NCBI GenBank assembly: GCA_030267965.1
Contig: BRYA01000788.1
Coordinates: 1 to 43,174, forward strand
Source of the DNA: Triparma columacea
Taxonomy: Eukaryota; Sar; Bolidophyceae; Parmales; Triparmaceae
Direction: 5' to 3'
DNA: 43,174 bases
The notes under the pieces: generated by a model
Databases searched by the model: none
Told to the model about the DNA's origin: nothing
Seen by the model: only the letters and a program-made list of their open reading frames with translations
In this document: piece by piece, positions 22,527 to 33,691 of the stretch
Layout: the number at the start of each line of letters is the position of its first letter
Position numbering within the stretch: the first letter of the stretch is position 1
Position numbers and translations under genes: made by a program

Positions 22527-25500
22527 ATGATCGGCCTGATGGCAACGCCCGCGGCGGGTGATGGCAGCCAGGAGGATCCGGATGGGCCTCCTTCGACTAG
22601 GCAGCTTTACAAGTACAAGCGTGTGAAGGGGGCTATTTCAACTTTATCTCCTTCGACCCCTGCTTCACAGTCGACCACTTTTGGGACTCCTGTGAGGGGC
22701 AAGGTTAGTGGGAGGGCGCTGTCCCCCCCTTCGAACTCCAAGTTATCTCCGTTCCGGCCCCCAGGAATTGAGGTCGGTGGCGAATTGGTAACGCCTGATG
22801 CCAAGGGTCCTCGTCGTTTTTCAGGTGAAGGATCTTCTTCGTCACCTGCGGGTGGCAGAGGTAGCCCCGATGCGGCGGCGTTTACTGGGTCCCCCCTTGG
22901 TGCTACGGGGGGTGCTGATCCCTTAAAGACGAAGGTTGTGGCTCTCTCCTCGACGCTTCACCATCACATTCAATCAAAAGGCAGCAGAAAGAAAACCCTT
23001 TCCCTGCTCAAGTCGTCCAAGATACAGGCGCAGCTCAAGGAGAGTGTTTTGGGGATCACGGAGCTTCTGAGGCCCGATGAGTACACAGATACGCAGGTTG
23101 TGTTCCAGCAGCTCCTGCCCAACTTAAGCAGGTTCCTCGTCTTGTTGCTGACACCTGCGAAGGAGGGCAAAACAGTCCTTGGCGATGTTGGGGGGGAAGG
23201 CTCCGAATTATTCCAAGTAATCAGGCTCGTTGTGGCTAGTCCGCCGCCGATGCTGAGCATGTTCATTGGGGATGGGGTCAGCGGGGTTACCATAGATTGG
23301 GCTCAGGCTTGGGAGGTGAGGGAATTGACGACCGAGGGAGGCTCGCAGTGAATACAGCTTAGCGTACTCCGGTCCTTTGAGCATGTTCTCCTCGCTTTCA
23401 ACGCTCCCTCTCACCCCCAATGCTCCCCCTCACCTCCCCCCTCGGTAGAACGTGACCCACCAGGTTGCGAAGTCTACGGAATACTGCAGGAGCACCACAA
23501 CCTTCGTGACGACGGTGCAAGCCCAGATAAAAAGGCTTGATTATCTGAGCGGTGCAGACGTTGAACTGGTCTCGTCTGTAATGAATGCCCTTGTCGAGGC
23601 TTGGAGGGGCTTAGTGGGGTGCGGGGTGATGGGGGGAATGGTCGAGAATGATGTCTTCCTCAAGGATGGGCTTGCACCGCAAGTGACAGCGAACAGGTCG
23701 CTTCCTGATGCACCCCCCGACAAATTCCAACCCAAGAGACCCAGTATGATCGGCGCCACGGACCCCAGAAATACGAATCTTCTCGATTTCGACGTATTCA
23801 ACACGCTTCCCACTGCAGAGGACCTTCTTTTCAGCTCACCGACGTCCACGACAGCCTCAAAAACCTCAAGCCTGGTAGCTCCCCCCACGGGAGATGTTGG
23901 GAAACACATCGATAACAACCTGTTGAACCTTCACCCGCCTTCTGGGGAGGGAAAAGGAGGTTTGGCCTCCGCTGCCTCGCAGCTTGTTAATCAAAAGACC
24001 TTCTGCCTCCTCCCCCCCCCGCTCCCTTCCTCGTCCGACGGAGTCCTGTCCGTTCCCTCTGATACCATCTTTCCTTTCATCAAAAACATAACGGCGTACT
24101 TACCGGATATGGACGAGAAGGCTCCTGGCGCCCCTAAGCAGGGCTCGTCTCCCGAAAAAAGCAAGAAGGGGGGCAACCTTTTTAGGAGCGGCAAGGGAAA
24201 GGAGACCAAGATCCGAGGCGTCACCGTCAAGGTGTGCAGGGAGGAGGTGTACTTGATATTGGAGAAGATACTGAGAACTATCAAGGAGGCCGTGTTCTGT
24301 GGTGTTTCTGGGGCTGGGGAGGGGGACAAGACTGAGAAGTTCCTAACTACGGTCGGTTACACGCTGGAGCTGAACAACTTGGCCCAGCTCTGCAGGGTCA
24401 TTTGGAGGGGCATCGAAAACGGGTGTGCGGGTAGCTGGGGTGCGCTGAAGGAGGTGAGTTGTCAAAGCGGGGACTCCGTTTTTGGTGTCACGTGCTACTG
24501 GCGTGCGTGATGAAACGTGGTGTCTAACTCTTCGCCCCAGCTCCTGAGCGTTTGCGACGCTGACCGTTCTCACAATTACAGGTCGCGGAAAAAGCTCATA
24601 AGGCCTTCCGTGCTGACCAGCTTCCTAGAGTATCTCTTCCCGCTCATCCTCAATTCAAGGTTAGACAAGGTCGTCAAGAATGTAAAGAGTATTCACGGCC
24701 TCATTTTCCTTTGCGTTGAAATAATGCTCAGCAAGGTTCCGATTTGTACTGGGGCCAAGTGGGAGGCAATATTCAACGTCGTTGGGAAGTTTTTGAAGGA
24801 ACTGACGGAGTCAGACGATAAGGAGGGGCTTAGAGTTGGACTGCAGGGGGTTGAGATGCTGTGCGGAAAGAGGGGTTATTCAAGCCACGCAAGCAACGGG
24901 ACGTTGGAGAGAGTAGTCTCCCTGTGCGTGGGGTGCCTGCTCGTGGTTGGAGACAAGGCAAAGAAGTGGCGAAATGCCAACGTCGCAAGGGGCGAAGGGG
25001 GGGGGGTAGACGAGGAGATTATGAGGGGGGTCGGAATAGCAGCACAGCACCTGGGGGCATTCTCAGTAGCGAACGACGTCCTGGTGCTGAGGGTATTTTC
25101 TGATGACCCGACCAAGTACGCCGATGGGACGAGCAGGTTGGGGAGGGCTTCGACGATGAGCGGGGGGGGAGGGAGCGGAGCTCCTGATTTGCTCGGGCTT
25201 GCAGATGAGGACCGAAATAGGGAGAGGTTCGACAGCAGCACCACATACGAAGACACTGATGAGTCCGTACCGCCACACACTATGCATAGGAAGCTGTGGG
25301 GCGACTTCATTGTTTGTTTGGAGGATAGCAGCACGAGGAATGTGAGGGTGGCTGGTGAGTACCTTTGGGGCCTGGAGGTGGAGATGGAGTGCTTGAAGGG
25401 CTTGATTTGGCTCGCAATGGTCCCCTCTGGGGGGGGGGGGGTAGGGAAGGCTGAGAAGGAGAGCGCGAATTTATGGGTGAGAATCATGGAGAAGTGTGAG

Positions 25501-26292
25501 GAGGTTACCGTGAGGGGAGGTGTTGGTGAGGAGGACTTGATGGGGGTCGTGGGGGCGATGATAGGCAAGGTAGGGCTGCGGGGCGGGCTTCCGTTGGTGA
25601 AGCTCATGTTCAAGTTCGCTGAGAGAGTTGTGTTCGGGCGGCCCACCATGGGAAGGGCAGGGGTCTTGTTCAGGGTGTGGGAGTTCGTAGTGGAGGGGGT
25701 CAGGAGAGTTGAGAAGGGTGTCGCAGACAAGGAGAGAGAGGAGAGGGTGCAGTGTGTACTGAGGTCCGCGTTCAAGGTTTGTGATTACAGGGCTGGGAGG
25801 GTTAAGTGGGAGGAGGAAGGCGGGAATGAGGGCGGAATGGAGTACGAAGTGTACAGGGGGTGTTTCGAGTGCGTGAAGGAGAGCGCTTATCTATTTTTGG
25901 GTGCGAACTACAAGGTTCTCTGCGGCATTAAAGACGAGAACCAGGTGAAAGCGTTGGAGGGGGGTGGGCTGTTTGGGGGCGGTGATGATTTGGTCAAGAA
26001 GAGCATGGAAGATTTAGATAGGGGGAAGAACTGGGGAGTGACGGAGAAGAGCATCATTGCGAAACTCATAGGGGTGGTACGGCTGGAGGGAGCTGATGGA
26101 ATGAGGTACGCAGCTTTGGAGGGATTGTTGAGGATTGCGGACGTCGTGAGGGCGGGGTTGGACTTTGACTCGAGGGTGGCAATCATCGAGTGCTTCCAGT
26201 TCTTGTTGGATGGAGGAGCGGGAGCGTCGGGGGGGGCGGGAGCAGAACTCTTGGTGAGGGGGGCGAAGGAGGGGCTTGAGAAGCTCGGATAA
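22527..26292 (+). CDS. Large helical protein of unknown function
   Basis: Exons 22527-23315, 23449-24453 and 24541-26292 join in phase 0 to 1,181 residues; donors are GAG/GTGAG and acceptors GGTAG and CCCCAG. ATG 22539 is an alternative start four codons in. The first 140 residues are Ser/Pro/Gly-rich and probably disordered. The rest alternates hydrophobic amphipathic helices, such as ELLRPDEYTDTQVVFQQLLP and ITELL-type stretches, with Gly-rich loops; this suggests an alpha-solenoid of HEAT type. A basic, Ser/Pro/Gly/Lys-rich linker lies near residues 485-515. There is no signal peptide, membrane segment or catalytic motif that I can recognise. It shares a short divergent promoter with the CEP120-like gene and converges on the iminopeptidase gene with 79 bp between stops. 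Function is not assigned. Confidence 0.8.
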
Positions 26293-26371
26293 AGTGATGT
26301 TGCCTGAAAAACATTCAATCAATAATATCAAGACCCTCCCTAACGAATTTTAAAAACCAAAACACAATATT

Positions 26372-27916
26372 CTACTTTGAAGTCCCGCCGCCACCCTTGA
26401 GCCCATTTGTTGCCCTTACGAGGGCGTCAATAATTCCTGGCTCGCTGTCACTATGTCCCGCACCCGCTACGAACTCGAGCGTAACGTCCTTACAGCCCGC
26501 CCTCAATAGCGCCTTGTAAAGCAGGTACGCTGCCTTTGGCTGGCAAACGTAATCCGCACGACCATGAACAATTCTGACCCTGTGCCCCGCCTCAACAATC
26601 TTATCGACGTTTGCGAGGAGCTGCCCCCGGCTCATGAAACCAGCGTTGAGCATGTAAACGACCTCAAACAGCGCAAAGGGAATCAAGTGCGAAGCATCAC
26701 TAAGAACCTCCTTAATCCTCTCAATGTCCACAAAGCTCTACGTGGATAAGAAGGAACGAATTAGTCATGAAATTACACTTGCGGTGAGACTTGTGTGCCG
26801 TTGGACGAGAATTCATCAATCATTCTTCTTTCTTTTTTCTCACCTTGCTGATGCTAAGCTCGTACCCCACAAACGCCGACGCCGCCGCCCTCCTGACTTC
26901 GTCGTCGTCGCTTGACATCCTCTTGTAGTAAGCACCAAGGAAGTTCGTGCTCTCCGCATTGAAATCTTCGGAAGTGTCCTGGATGTATTTGGTGTACATG
27001 TCCCAAGCCTCGGGATTCTGGCTCGAAGTCCCTCCGTTCTGGAACAAATAGTCGACCTCATTCGGAGTGAATAGGAAAACTCCTCTGAGGACAATGTCAC
27101 TGATCACTTTAGGGTGGGCCTCTGCGTATGCAAGAGTCAGGGTTGATCCCCAAGACCCGCCTAAGACTACGCCCCATTTTTCGATGCCCAACATGCTTCG
27201 CAGTTTTTCCAAGTCTTCGACGAGCTTGGCCTGGAGGGAGCAGCGAGAACGATGGAAGGTGGGGTGAGGCGTGGGATGAGGCGTGGCGAAGAGGTTGAGG
27301 AATCATGGGGTAGTAAGTACAGCACAGCGAGGCAGGGAAAGCGAAGCATCATTTTGTACTTCACCCCAACTCACAGTATTATTCTCATGAATAGACTTCT
27401 GCCAGTCAGACGAAGCGTTAGGGATGGATCTCCCGCATCCCCTCTGGTCAAGGCAAATAATTCTGAAAATGTCGGGGTCAAAGAACCTCCTGCTTCTTGC
27501 CCCGCAACCACCCCCCGGTCCACCGTGAAGGAACAGGGCTGGGATACCATCCTGATTTCCAACCTCTTCCCAATATATCTCGTGGCCATCCCCAACTGGC
27601 AACAAGCCGCTTTTATTTGCCTCAATGGTAGGGAAAAGTGAGTGCGGGTAAAGGTCCTGGGGGGGATTAGCACTAAGCGAAGTATCTGAGGCCGGTTTTG
27701 CCACATAACGGACATCTTGAATTCAGATTTACCAACGCGTGTTAGGAAAATTTGTAAAAGTTCAGTTAGTACAGAATATTTCAGCAATTTCCTGTGCTGC
27801 TGAAGACGACGACACCTGCCCTGACATCAATGTCAAATTAAATGCCCACCTGCTGCGCCCGGACTGGACTTTGTCGCTTCTTTCTTCTTCTCGTCCAATT
27901 TCGATTTTGACGACAT
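26372..27916 (-). CDS. pip: Proline iminopeptidase (alpha/beta hydrolase, S33)
   Basis: Four exons: 27916-27850, 27715-27375, 27230-26844 and 26737-26372, total 386 residues. The first exon (MSSKSKLDEKKKEATKSS) is too short to show as an ORF; I place it because the main exon has an in-frame stop shortly upstream and no ATG, and because a GTGGGC donor, a TACTAAC branch site and the phase all agree. The protein removes N-terminal proline from peptides. The oxyanion motif HGGPGGGCG, the nucleophile elbow GGSWGS, the acid in GRADYVCQP and the catalytic His in GAGHSDSEPGI are all present, as are DQRGCGRS and LAYAEAHP. Length is slightly above the usual 310-330 because of the basic N-terminal extension. 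No targeting signal is obvious, so it is probably cytosolic. It diverges from the DGAT2 gene with 117 bp between starts. Confidence 0.93.
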
Positions 27917-28033
27917 GTTTGGAATGCGTTTATAGACGGTGAAGAGAGTAAGAAAAGTTTCACGCTAGAGGCCAAGCACATCCAAAAGGTGCCAACTCTG
28001 TCATTTGGAGAAACCTGTTAAACTTGACAACCA
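27917..28033. promoter_or_regulatory. Compact divergent promoter between iminopeptidase and DGAT2-like genes
   Basis: The two start codons are 117 bp apart on opposite strands. A TATAAA sits on the minus strand at 27929-27934, only about 13 bases before the iminopeptidase ATG, so its role as a TATA box is doubtful. Confidence 0.45.
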
Positions 28034-29424
28034 ATGAACCCACTCTATGTCGTAGCACTTTCTCCCCCGGCTCTCGCTGTCCTGTACGGCTGCTGGTTTG
28101 CCTATTCCTATAAATACCACACTGCAAGGGTTCATGTCCCATGGCGGCAATTTGTCACGAGAATGATCCTGATGGTGGACTGCTTCGTGTGGGAATACGT
28201 GTGTGGGGTCGAGAGGAAGCTCCATTTTTCGCAATGCAAAAAGGATAGAACTGGCCTGACGGATGACGAAGGGTTGGCCACGTACAAGAAGCACAAGAAG
28301 TAAGTGTGGGGTTGGGGTTTGGGGATGGGAGGGGGATGGTGGAGGGGTGGCGAGCGCGACAGTGTCGGTCTCCCTAATGTCTGGGAGGGGGATGGTGGAG
28401 GGGTGGCGAGCGCGACAGTGTTGGTCTCCCTAGTGTCTGGGAGGGGGATGGTGGAGGGGTGGCGAGCGTGACCGTGTTGGTCTCCCTAGTGTCGGTCTCA
28501 CTTGCTCCATTACACACCCTGACTTTCTTCCCCCCCCCCGCTTCCTCCCCTGCTTAACCAACCCAGAATAATGTGGACTGCATGCCCCCACCACCTCCTT
28601 ATCCCATCCTTTGCTTTCGCCTTCAAGGCAGAGAGGGACAAAATCCACGCGCGAATGGGTGTCAACCTGGACGAAATATTCACGGCAGCCGCTAGCATTC
28701 TTTTCTACATTCCCATCATACGCGACATTGTAATCACCCTGGGAGGGAGGGTGGCTTCTCCTGAGGTTCTCAACGACATGAAAATGTTCGCTCTAGCTCC
28801 TGGGGGGATCCACGAAATGATCAGGCAGGAAGAAAAGGCCGACAAGATCTTCCTCCGGACTGGATTCATCAGATTTGCAATCAAGAAGCAGGTAGGTGGG
28901 GGGCGGGGTGGGAGAGGTTCGGGATGGACAATTAACATCGGCTTCCTTCGCACACACTCCTCCCCCGTCTCTAACCGACACGAACGAATGACCTGCTCTC
29001 CCCAATCTCACCACAGCTCGACATCACGCCGATATACCTCTTTGACGAAAACTCCGTCTACAAACCACTCTCAAACCTACCCAAGTCCCTCGTCACCTTC
29101 CAACGCTACTGCCACAGAAAGTTTGGCATCGGATTCTCCATGTGGAAGGGAAGGTGGGATATACCCTTCAATCCCATACCGTATCCGTGCGAATACCTAG
29201 TAGGAGTCGGTAAACCTATCCCCATAGACCTCGTCAAGGGAGTAGAGGACGAAGACGAGGCGATCGAAATTTTGATGGAAAAGTACGTAGCAGAGGTAGA
29301 GAGATTATTCAAGGAATTGCAGAAGGAAAGCGGGAGGAGGGGGGACGTCAAGTTGGAAGTGGAAAGGCTCATGAGGAGAGCTGAGAGACAAGGGGGGAAG
29401 GCAGGGAAGAAAAAGGGGGATTGA
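28034..29424 (+). CDS. DGAT2-family acyltransferase
   Basis: Exons 28034-28299, 28567-28891 and 29017-29424 join in phases 2 and 0 to 332 residues, the usual length for the family. An N-terminal hydrophobic segment (LYVVALSPPALAVLYGCWFA) should anchor it in the ER membrane. The catalytic PH motif appears as ACPHHLLIPSF, nearer to the plant/algal EPHS form than to animal HPHG. Further family blocks follow: LAPGGIHEM, FIRFAIKKQ, PIYLFDENSVYK, and VGVGKPIPIDL near the end. The C-terminal 60 residues are charged and helical. The enzyme should move an acyl group from acyl-CoA to a mono- or diacylglycerol or a related alcohol, the last step of storage-oil synthesis if it is a true DGAT. Sequence alone cannot separate DGAT2 from MGAT or wax-synthase members. 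Confidence 0.9.
28326..28493 (+). repeat. 56-bp minisatellite, three copies, in a DGAT2-like intron
   Basis: Copies begin at 28326, 28382 and 28438, each opening TGGGAGGGGGATGGTGGAGG and differing by only a few bases. The array makes up most of the 267-bp first intron. Confidence 0.95.
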
Positions 29425-30149
29425 CATGAAGAGCGTGGATTGATATTAATATAATATAGGACAAAACAACTGCGACAGTTGCCTGAAAATGCGCAAAACA
29501 TGGTGTAATGTAATACACTATCTTTGCACCGAATTTCCATACCAGGAGTTACGCTACTATCTCCTACGAAAACAAAATCATTGTCGCCTTTGCTCGCAAC
29601 ATTTTTCAAAATTATTTTTAACCCCTTTTGTTTGCTCAGTATCTTTATATTTGTATTGAAATTCCTAAATTGATTTTAAAAGATACAAAAAATTATATAT
29701 GAAAATATTTTACACGTGAGAAATTTCAAACATTTATTCAGGTTATATAAATATACCAGAACATTTAAAATACAATATTATTAACATAATTGCATATATT
29801 AAGTAACATTTGAGACATTACTAAAATTATATTCTTGAGATGTCAAAACAAGTTTCATATTATCATATATACTATATTAGTTTATAATATTGATTGTTGA
29901 TAACAATTTATATTTCTTATGCACAAATTAGACATTTTGATTTTTTCGATTTTGAGACTTTAACAAAATATTCCAATTCCATATCTATTTTAACGAAGAA
30001 AGGCCTCCACACCAGCAAAACAATTCCCAATAGCCACCACCTACATTTTTATTGCGTGAAGAAGCTTCTACTACCCTTTTCCCACAAAGGTCCTCAAGTC
30101 GCTTTCCACCTCAAACCCCATTCCTTTCACCCTCGACTTCCTAGTGGCA
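29425..30149. other. AT-rich intergenic region
   Basis: There is no gene-like ORF. From about 29630 to 30000 the sequence is strongly AT-rich, with many ATATAT and TTTAAA-like words, against the GC-rich flanks. It separates two co-directional genes. Confidence 0.8.
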
Positions 30150-31129
30150 ATGTCGTTCTCACAGTTGACGAAGAATATACCTAGAGTTGGGTCGGTTTGT
30201 CACTCTGTGCTTCCCAATGGAACGTCTAAGATTGTGATGAACTCTCCAGAGACTAGGAATTCACTATCTCCCTCCATGATGCTGGAGCTTGGCGAGGCAG
30301 TTGATAAATCGAAGGAGTCTCCGTTTGTGATACTGACCGGGGCTGAGGGTTCATTCTGTAGCGGTGGTAAGTCCTTGTCCTACCTTCCAATTCAATCCTC
30401 CTCGTCCTTTCCTCACTCTCTCTATCCCCTCCCATCCCTAGCCAACATCGCACTAGCTGCGAAGGAGCTAATGTCGACTGAGGGGGGGGTTGCCATGAAT
30501 ACACTGATGATGGAGGTGACTGGAAACTTGTCGGGACTCGACGCAGTTTCTTTCTCTGCAATTGACGGGGCCGCCTTTGGAGGGGGGGCAGAGCTTGCTA
30601 CTGCCACAGACTTTCGCGTACTTGGAGGAGGGAGTCGCTCAAGGGTCAAATTCGTTCAGTCCCTAATGGGCGTAACAACGGGTTGGGGGGGAGGTGAGAG
30701 TTGCATTGGGGCAAAAAGGGAGAAAAACAGCACTACAATGAACGGCAGGGTTGCAGCGATTATCAGAGAAGGATTTACCATGTCCATAATATTGTACTAC
30801 TAACACCTCCTAACACAACCTCGTCCGCACAAATAGGGGGAAGGCTTGTAGAACTCGTTGGGCGAAAGGAGGCCCTTCAATTGTTGCTCACGCACAAGGA
30901 GATTAACGACGATAGACACCCTTTTATTGACTGGCAGGCCCCTGAGGGAGTAAGCGCATTGGCGTATACGGAGCAACTGATAGACTCAATCCTAAACAAG
31001 GTCGATCCTCAAGTAGTTAAATCGACCAAACAGATGACTGGGGGGGGGGGCGCATTAGAGCGTGACATCTTTGCAAGCTTGTGGGGGGGGAAAGCTCACA
31101 GAGAGGCTTTCGAGAGGGCACTTAGATAG
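30150..31129 (+). CDS. Enoyl-CoA hydratase/isomerase family protein, ECHDC1-like
   Basis: Exons 30150-30366, 30442-30693 and 30837-31129 join in phase 1 twice to 253 residues. The first intron (75 bp) is a multiple of three without a stop, so the ORF runs through it, but GTAAGT and CCCTAG borders and the family pattern (SFCSG/ANIALAAKEL) argue for splicing. The crotonase oxyanion-hole segments FCSGA and GAAFGGGAEL are present, followed by ATDFRVL, MGVTTGWGGGGRLVELVG and a helical C-terminus. The layout, especially GGGAEL-x5-DFR and WGG-x2-RLVE, resembles ethylmalonyl-CoA decarboxylase (ECHDC1), which clears damaged acyl-CoA, more than it resembles beta-oxidation hydratases. The ATG at 30150 follows a GTG two codons upstream that I did not use. 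The last five residues (ERALR) show no SKL-type peroxisomal signal. Confidence 0.88.
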
Positions 31130-31237
31130 TCGACGCCGGCTGCCCACTGAACACCCCTTCACGCAAGGAAACCCAACAATTAGTACGCCAAGATCGAAAC
31201 TTTTCTTCCTTTTTTTATCCATTTTACCTTTTTTGGG
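31130..31237. other. Short intergenic spacer
   Basis: Pyrimidine-rich spacer between the crotonase stop and the tentative start of the glycosyltransferase; a CACACA run lies just inside the tentative first exon at about 31302-31314. Confidence 0.4.
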
Positions 31238-33691
31238 ATGGGGATCTCATTTTCCAATTTCTCCTCTCCTCTCTCTTCCTCCCTTCGAAAGTCCTCAAAG
31301 CACACACACACACACAATGCAGATCGGCTCTGTTCCTCGGTCATCGAAACGACGACGGGTCAAGAGAAGGGACTTGTACATGTGAGCACACGGCAACCGT
31401 CCCTCCTCATCCTCTCCCCTTCTTCTTTCACTTTGTCTCCTTTCGCCCCTCCTGCAAAGGTTGAGAATATCTCGTCATTGACGTGATTTTTTACTATAAT
31501 TTTCTGTTTTTCCCCAAGAAATCGACCCAGTCTCACCCCTAGAATGCCCCCAAACGCTCCAAAACATTTCCCTCAAACCGCAGACGCCTTGCTTTTTCTA
31601 TCGTGATCTTTGTTGCCTCCTCAGTTTACTTTTTTGACACCTTCCAACGGTTCTATTCCGACTCCTCTGTACCGAACCGCGTGCATGACACTGACAGTAC
31701 TATTGGACTCGCAGGATATCTCGGAAATAGAGCCACAAGGGAAAGGCCAAAGGGCGGTGGCCTTGGACAGGGATTAAAAATACCAACTTCTGGTGACCTT
31801 GACCTCGACCTCGACCTCGACCTCGACCTCGACCGCGACCGCGACCGCGACCGTGACCGTGACCGCGACTTTAAGCGAGGTCACGACAGCGAGCACAGCA
31901 TCTCCGAAACTGTGAGATTTCTTGAGGTGAGTGATGTGACTTTGGTTGGGTTCTGCGCTACTCTCCATGGAACGAGGAGGAGCGCAGCGAGACTAACGAA
32001 CAAAGAAGAACATTGATTCCTTTCGTCCTTACCCCATTTGCTCGCCTTGTCTCCTCGTCCCCCTCCCGCCCCTCCCCACCCCTCCCCCGTGACAGTCATT
32101 CCTCGCCAAGCTTCACGTCTGGCAGCACAACAACCACGGATTGAATGATATTGGAATATGGGATGGGTACCACAATTTGGTCAAATCAATCGTTCTGCCT
32201 TGGGACCGCTCTTATCTGAAGGAAATGAAGACCCGAAAGCGAAGGCACGACGGAAGCATATTCCTCAGCGTTGCCAGCTACAGGGACGAGAACTGCCTCC
32301 CCACGTTGAAGGAGGCGTACAAGAACTCAGGGGACCCCCATCTGCTCAACGTCGGGCTTGTGCAACAGAATTGCATGGAGAATTGCAAGTCGGGAGTGCT
32401 CGAGGGGGGAAAGATTACGGACATCGAAGCCGACGAAGACTGCTACGATAAGTTTTGCGAGTCAGAGTGGGGGGAAGCTTGCCGGGACGGAAGGGTCAGG
32501 GTTGTCAAGGTTAATGAAACCGAGAGGTACGATTGCAGTGATTCCTGACCACTCTCGACTTAACACGACGCCCCTATTATCACAGCTATCACGACTTATC
32601 GCACCTAACTAAATGCTTCCCATTTCACCCCTCTCCTACAGCTTGGGACCGTACTTCGCACGTTGGGTCGGGAGCAAACTTTGGGACGGCGAAGATTGGT
32701 ACATGCAGATTGATTCTCACATGCTCTTCGCGCATAACTGGGACAAGAAATCAGTTGAGATGCTGAAGAGCGCCCCAAGTGAAAAGCCAGTCATCACTAC
32801 CTACCCCCCTCCTCACACCTCCGCGCTACCTACGAAGATCGGCACGAGAATCTGCGACCCTCTCATCGCCGGAAGCGACATCGAGAGCCAAATCGTCAGG
32901 CTGCAGGCAGGTATAAAGTACGACAAGACACACCACCACATACCGCGCTTCGCCCCTTTCGTTGCGGCTGGTTATTTCGTCGCTCACACCACTTTCCTTA
33001 CCGATGTGCCTTTTGACCCCTTTCTCCCGTGGATTTTCATGGGGGAAGAGATCAGCCTCTCTGCTAGGCTATGGACGAGCGGCTACGACATCTTCTCCCC
33101 TCCCGTGGACGTCATCAGCCACATCTACGTCAGAAGACACAAGCCCAAGTTCTGGGAGACCTTCAACAGACTGTGGGGAGGAGCCGGCGGCGGGCACAAT
33201 GGCATTCAACTTAGGGTCATCGATAGGATCAAGAGTTCCCTCGGTTACCCGGAGGTGAGTCGAAGGGGTCGCCAAGGTCGAGGGGGTGAGGGTTGGGGAT
33301 CGTTGGGTTTGGGTAGTGATTCAATTTGCAGACAGCTGCGGATCTCCTTCGATTTCTCTCACTGAAACCCCCCTGACCCCGCCCTGACCAAACCCTGAAC
33401 GCCCCCTCACCCCCCCCGACCCCCCCTGAACCCATTCCATAACCAATTACAACTCTCCACCAACGCACCCAGACTTCACCTGACATGGTGCACCCCAAGA
33501 CCATTTTGGACTACCTTGATGAGTACGGCATGGGAAATGAAAGGCCAGTCGAAACATATCTAGACATGGCTGGAATCGACGTGAGGGAAAAGTTTACCTA
33601 CCGTCAAATGGACGACTGGTGCCACAAAGGTTTAGTGCCGCCACAGTATGGTGAAAGAAGGGAGGAGCTGCAGAATCTTTACGGTCCGTAA
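31238..33691 (+). CDS. Skp1-type GlcNAc-transferase (GT60-like), type II membrane protein
   Basis: Exons 31543-31926, 32096-32526, 32642-33254 and 33473-33691 are well supported and join in phases 0, 2 and 0. They need an upstream start because the frame opens at a CCCCTAG acceptor without an ATG. A first exon 31238-31381 fits the phase (CAT/GTGAGC donor) but is low-complexity and tentative; with it the protein has 596 residues. Exon 31543 codes a basic tail and a signal anchor (LAFSIVIFVASSVYFFDTF), then a DL/DR-repeat stalk. The lumenal part has IFLSVASYRDENCLPTLKEA, LLNVGLVQQN, GPYFARWVGSKLW and DWYMQIDSHMLF, the hallmarks of the GlcNAc family (PF11397). In Dictyostelium such an enzyme adds GlcNAc to hydroxyproline of Skp1 in the cytosol; the anchor here suggests a Golgi or ER enzyme with another acceptor. 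Confidence 0.85.
31795..31866 (+). repeat. Hexanucleotide repeat coding (Asp-Leu)6(Asp-Arg)6
   Basis: Twelve GACCTC/GACCGC-type units in frame give six Asp-Leu followed by six Asp-Arg dipeptides in the stalk of the glycosyltransferase. Confidence 0.95.

Noticed and set aside
30144..30149. GTG start two codons before the crotonase ATG
   Set aside because: Nuclear genes start with ATG; the same reasoning was applied to other TTG and GTG openings (19, 11639, 39694).
29894..30184. ORF of 96 codons in the AT-rich gap
   Set aside because: It overlaps the crotonase start in another frame and has no recognisable domain.
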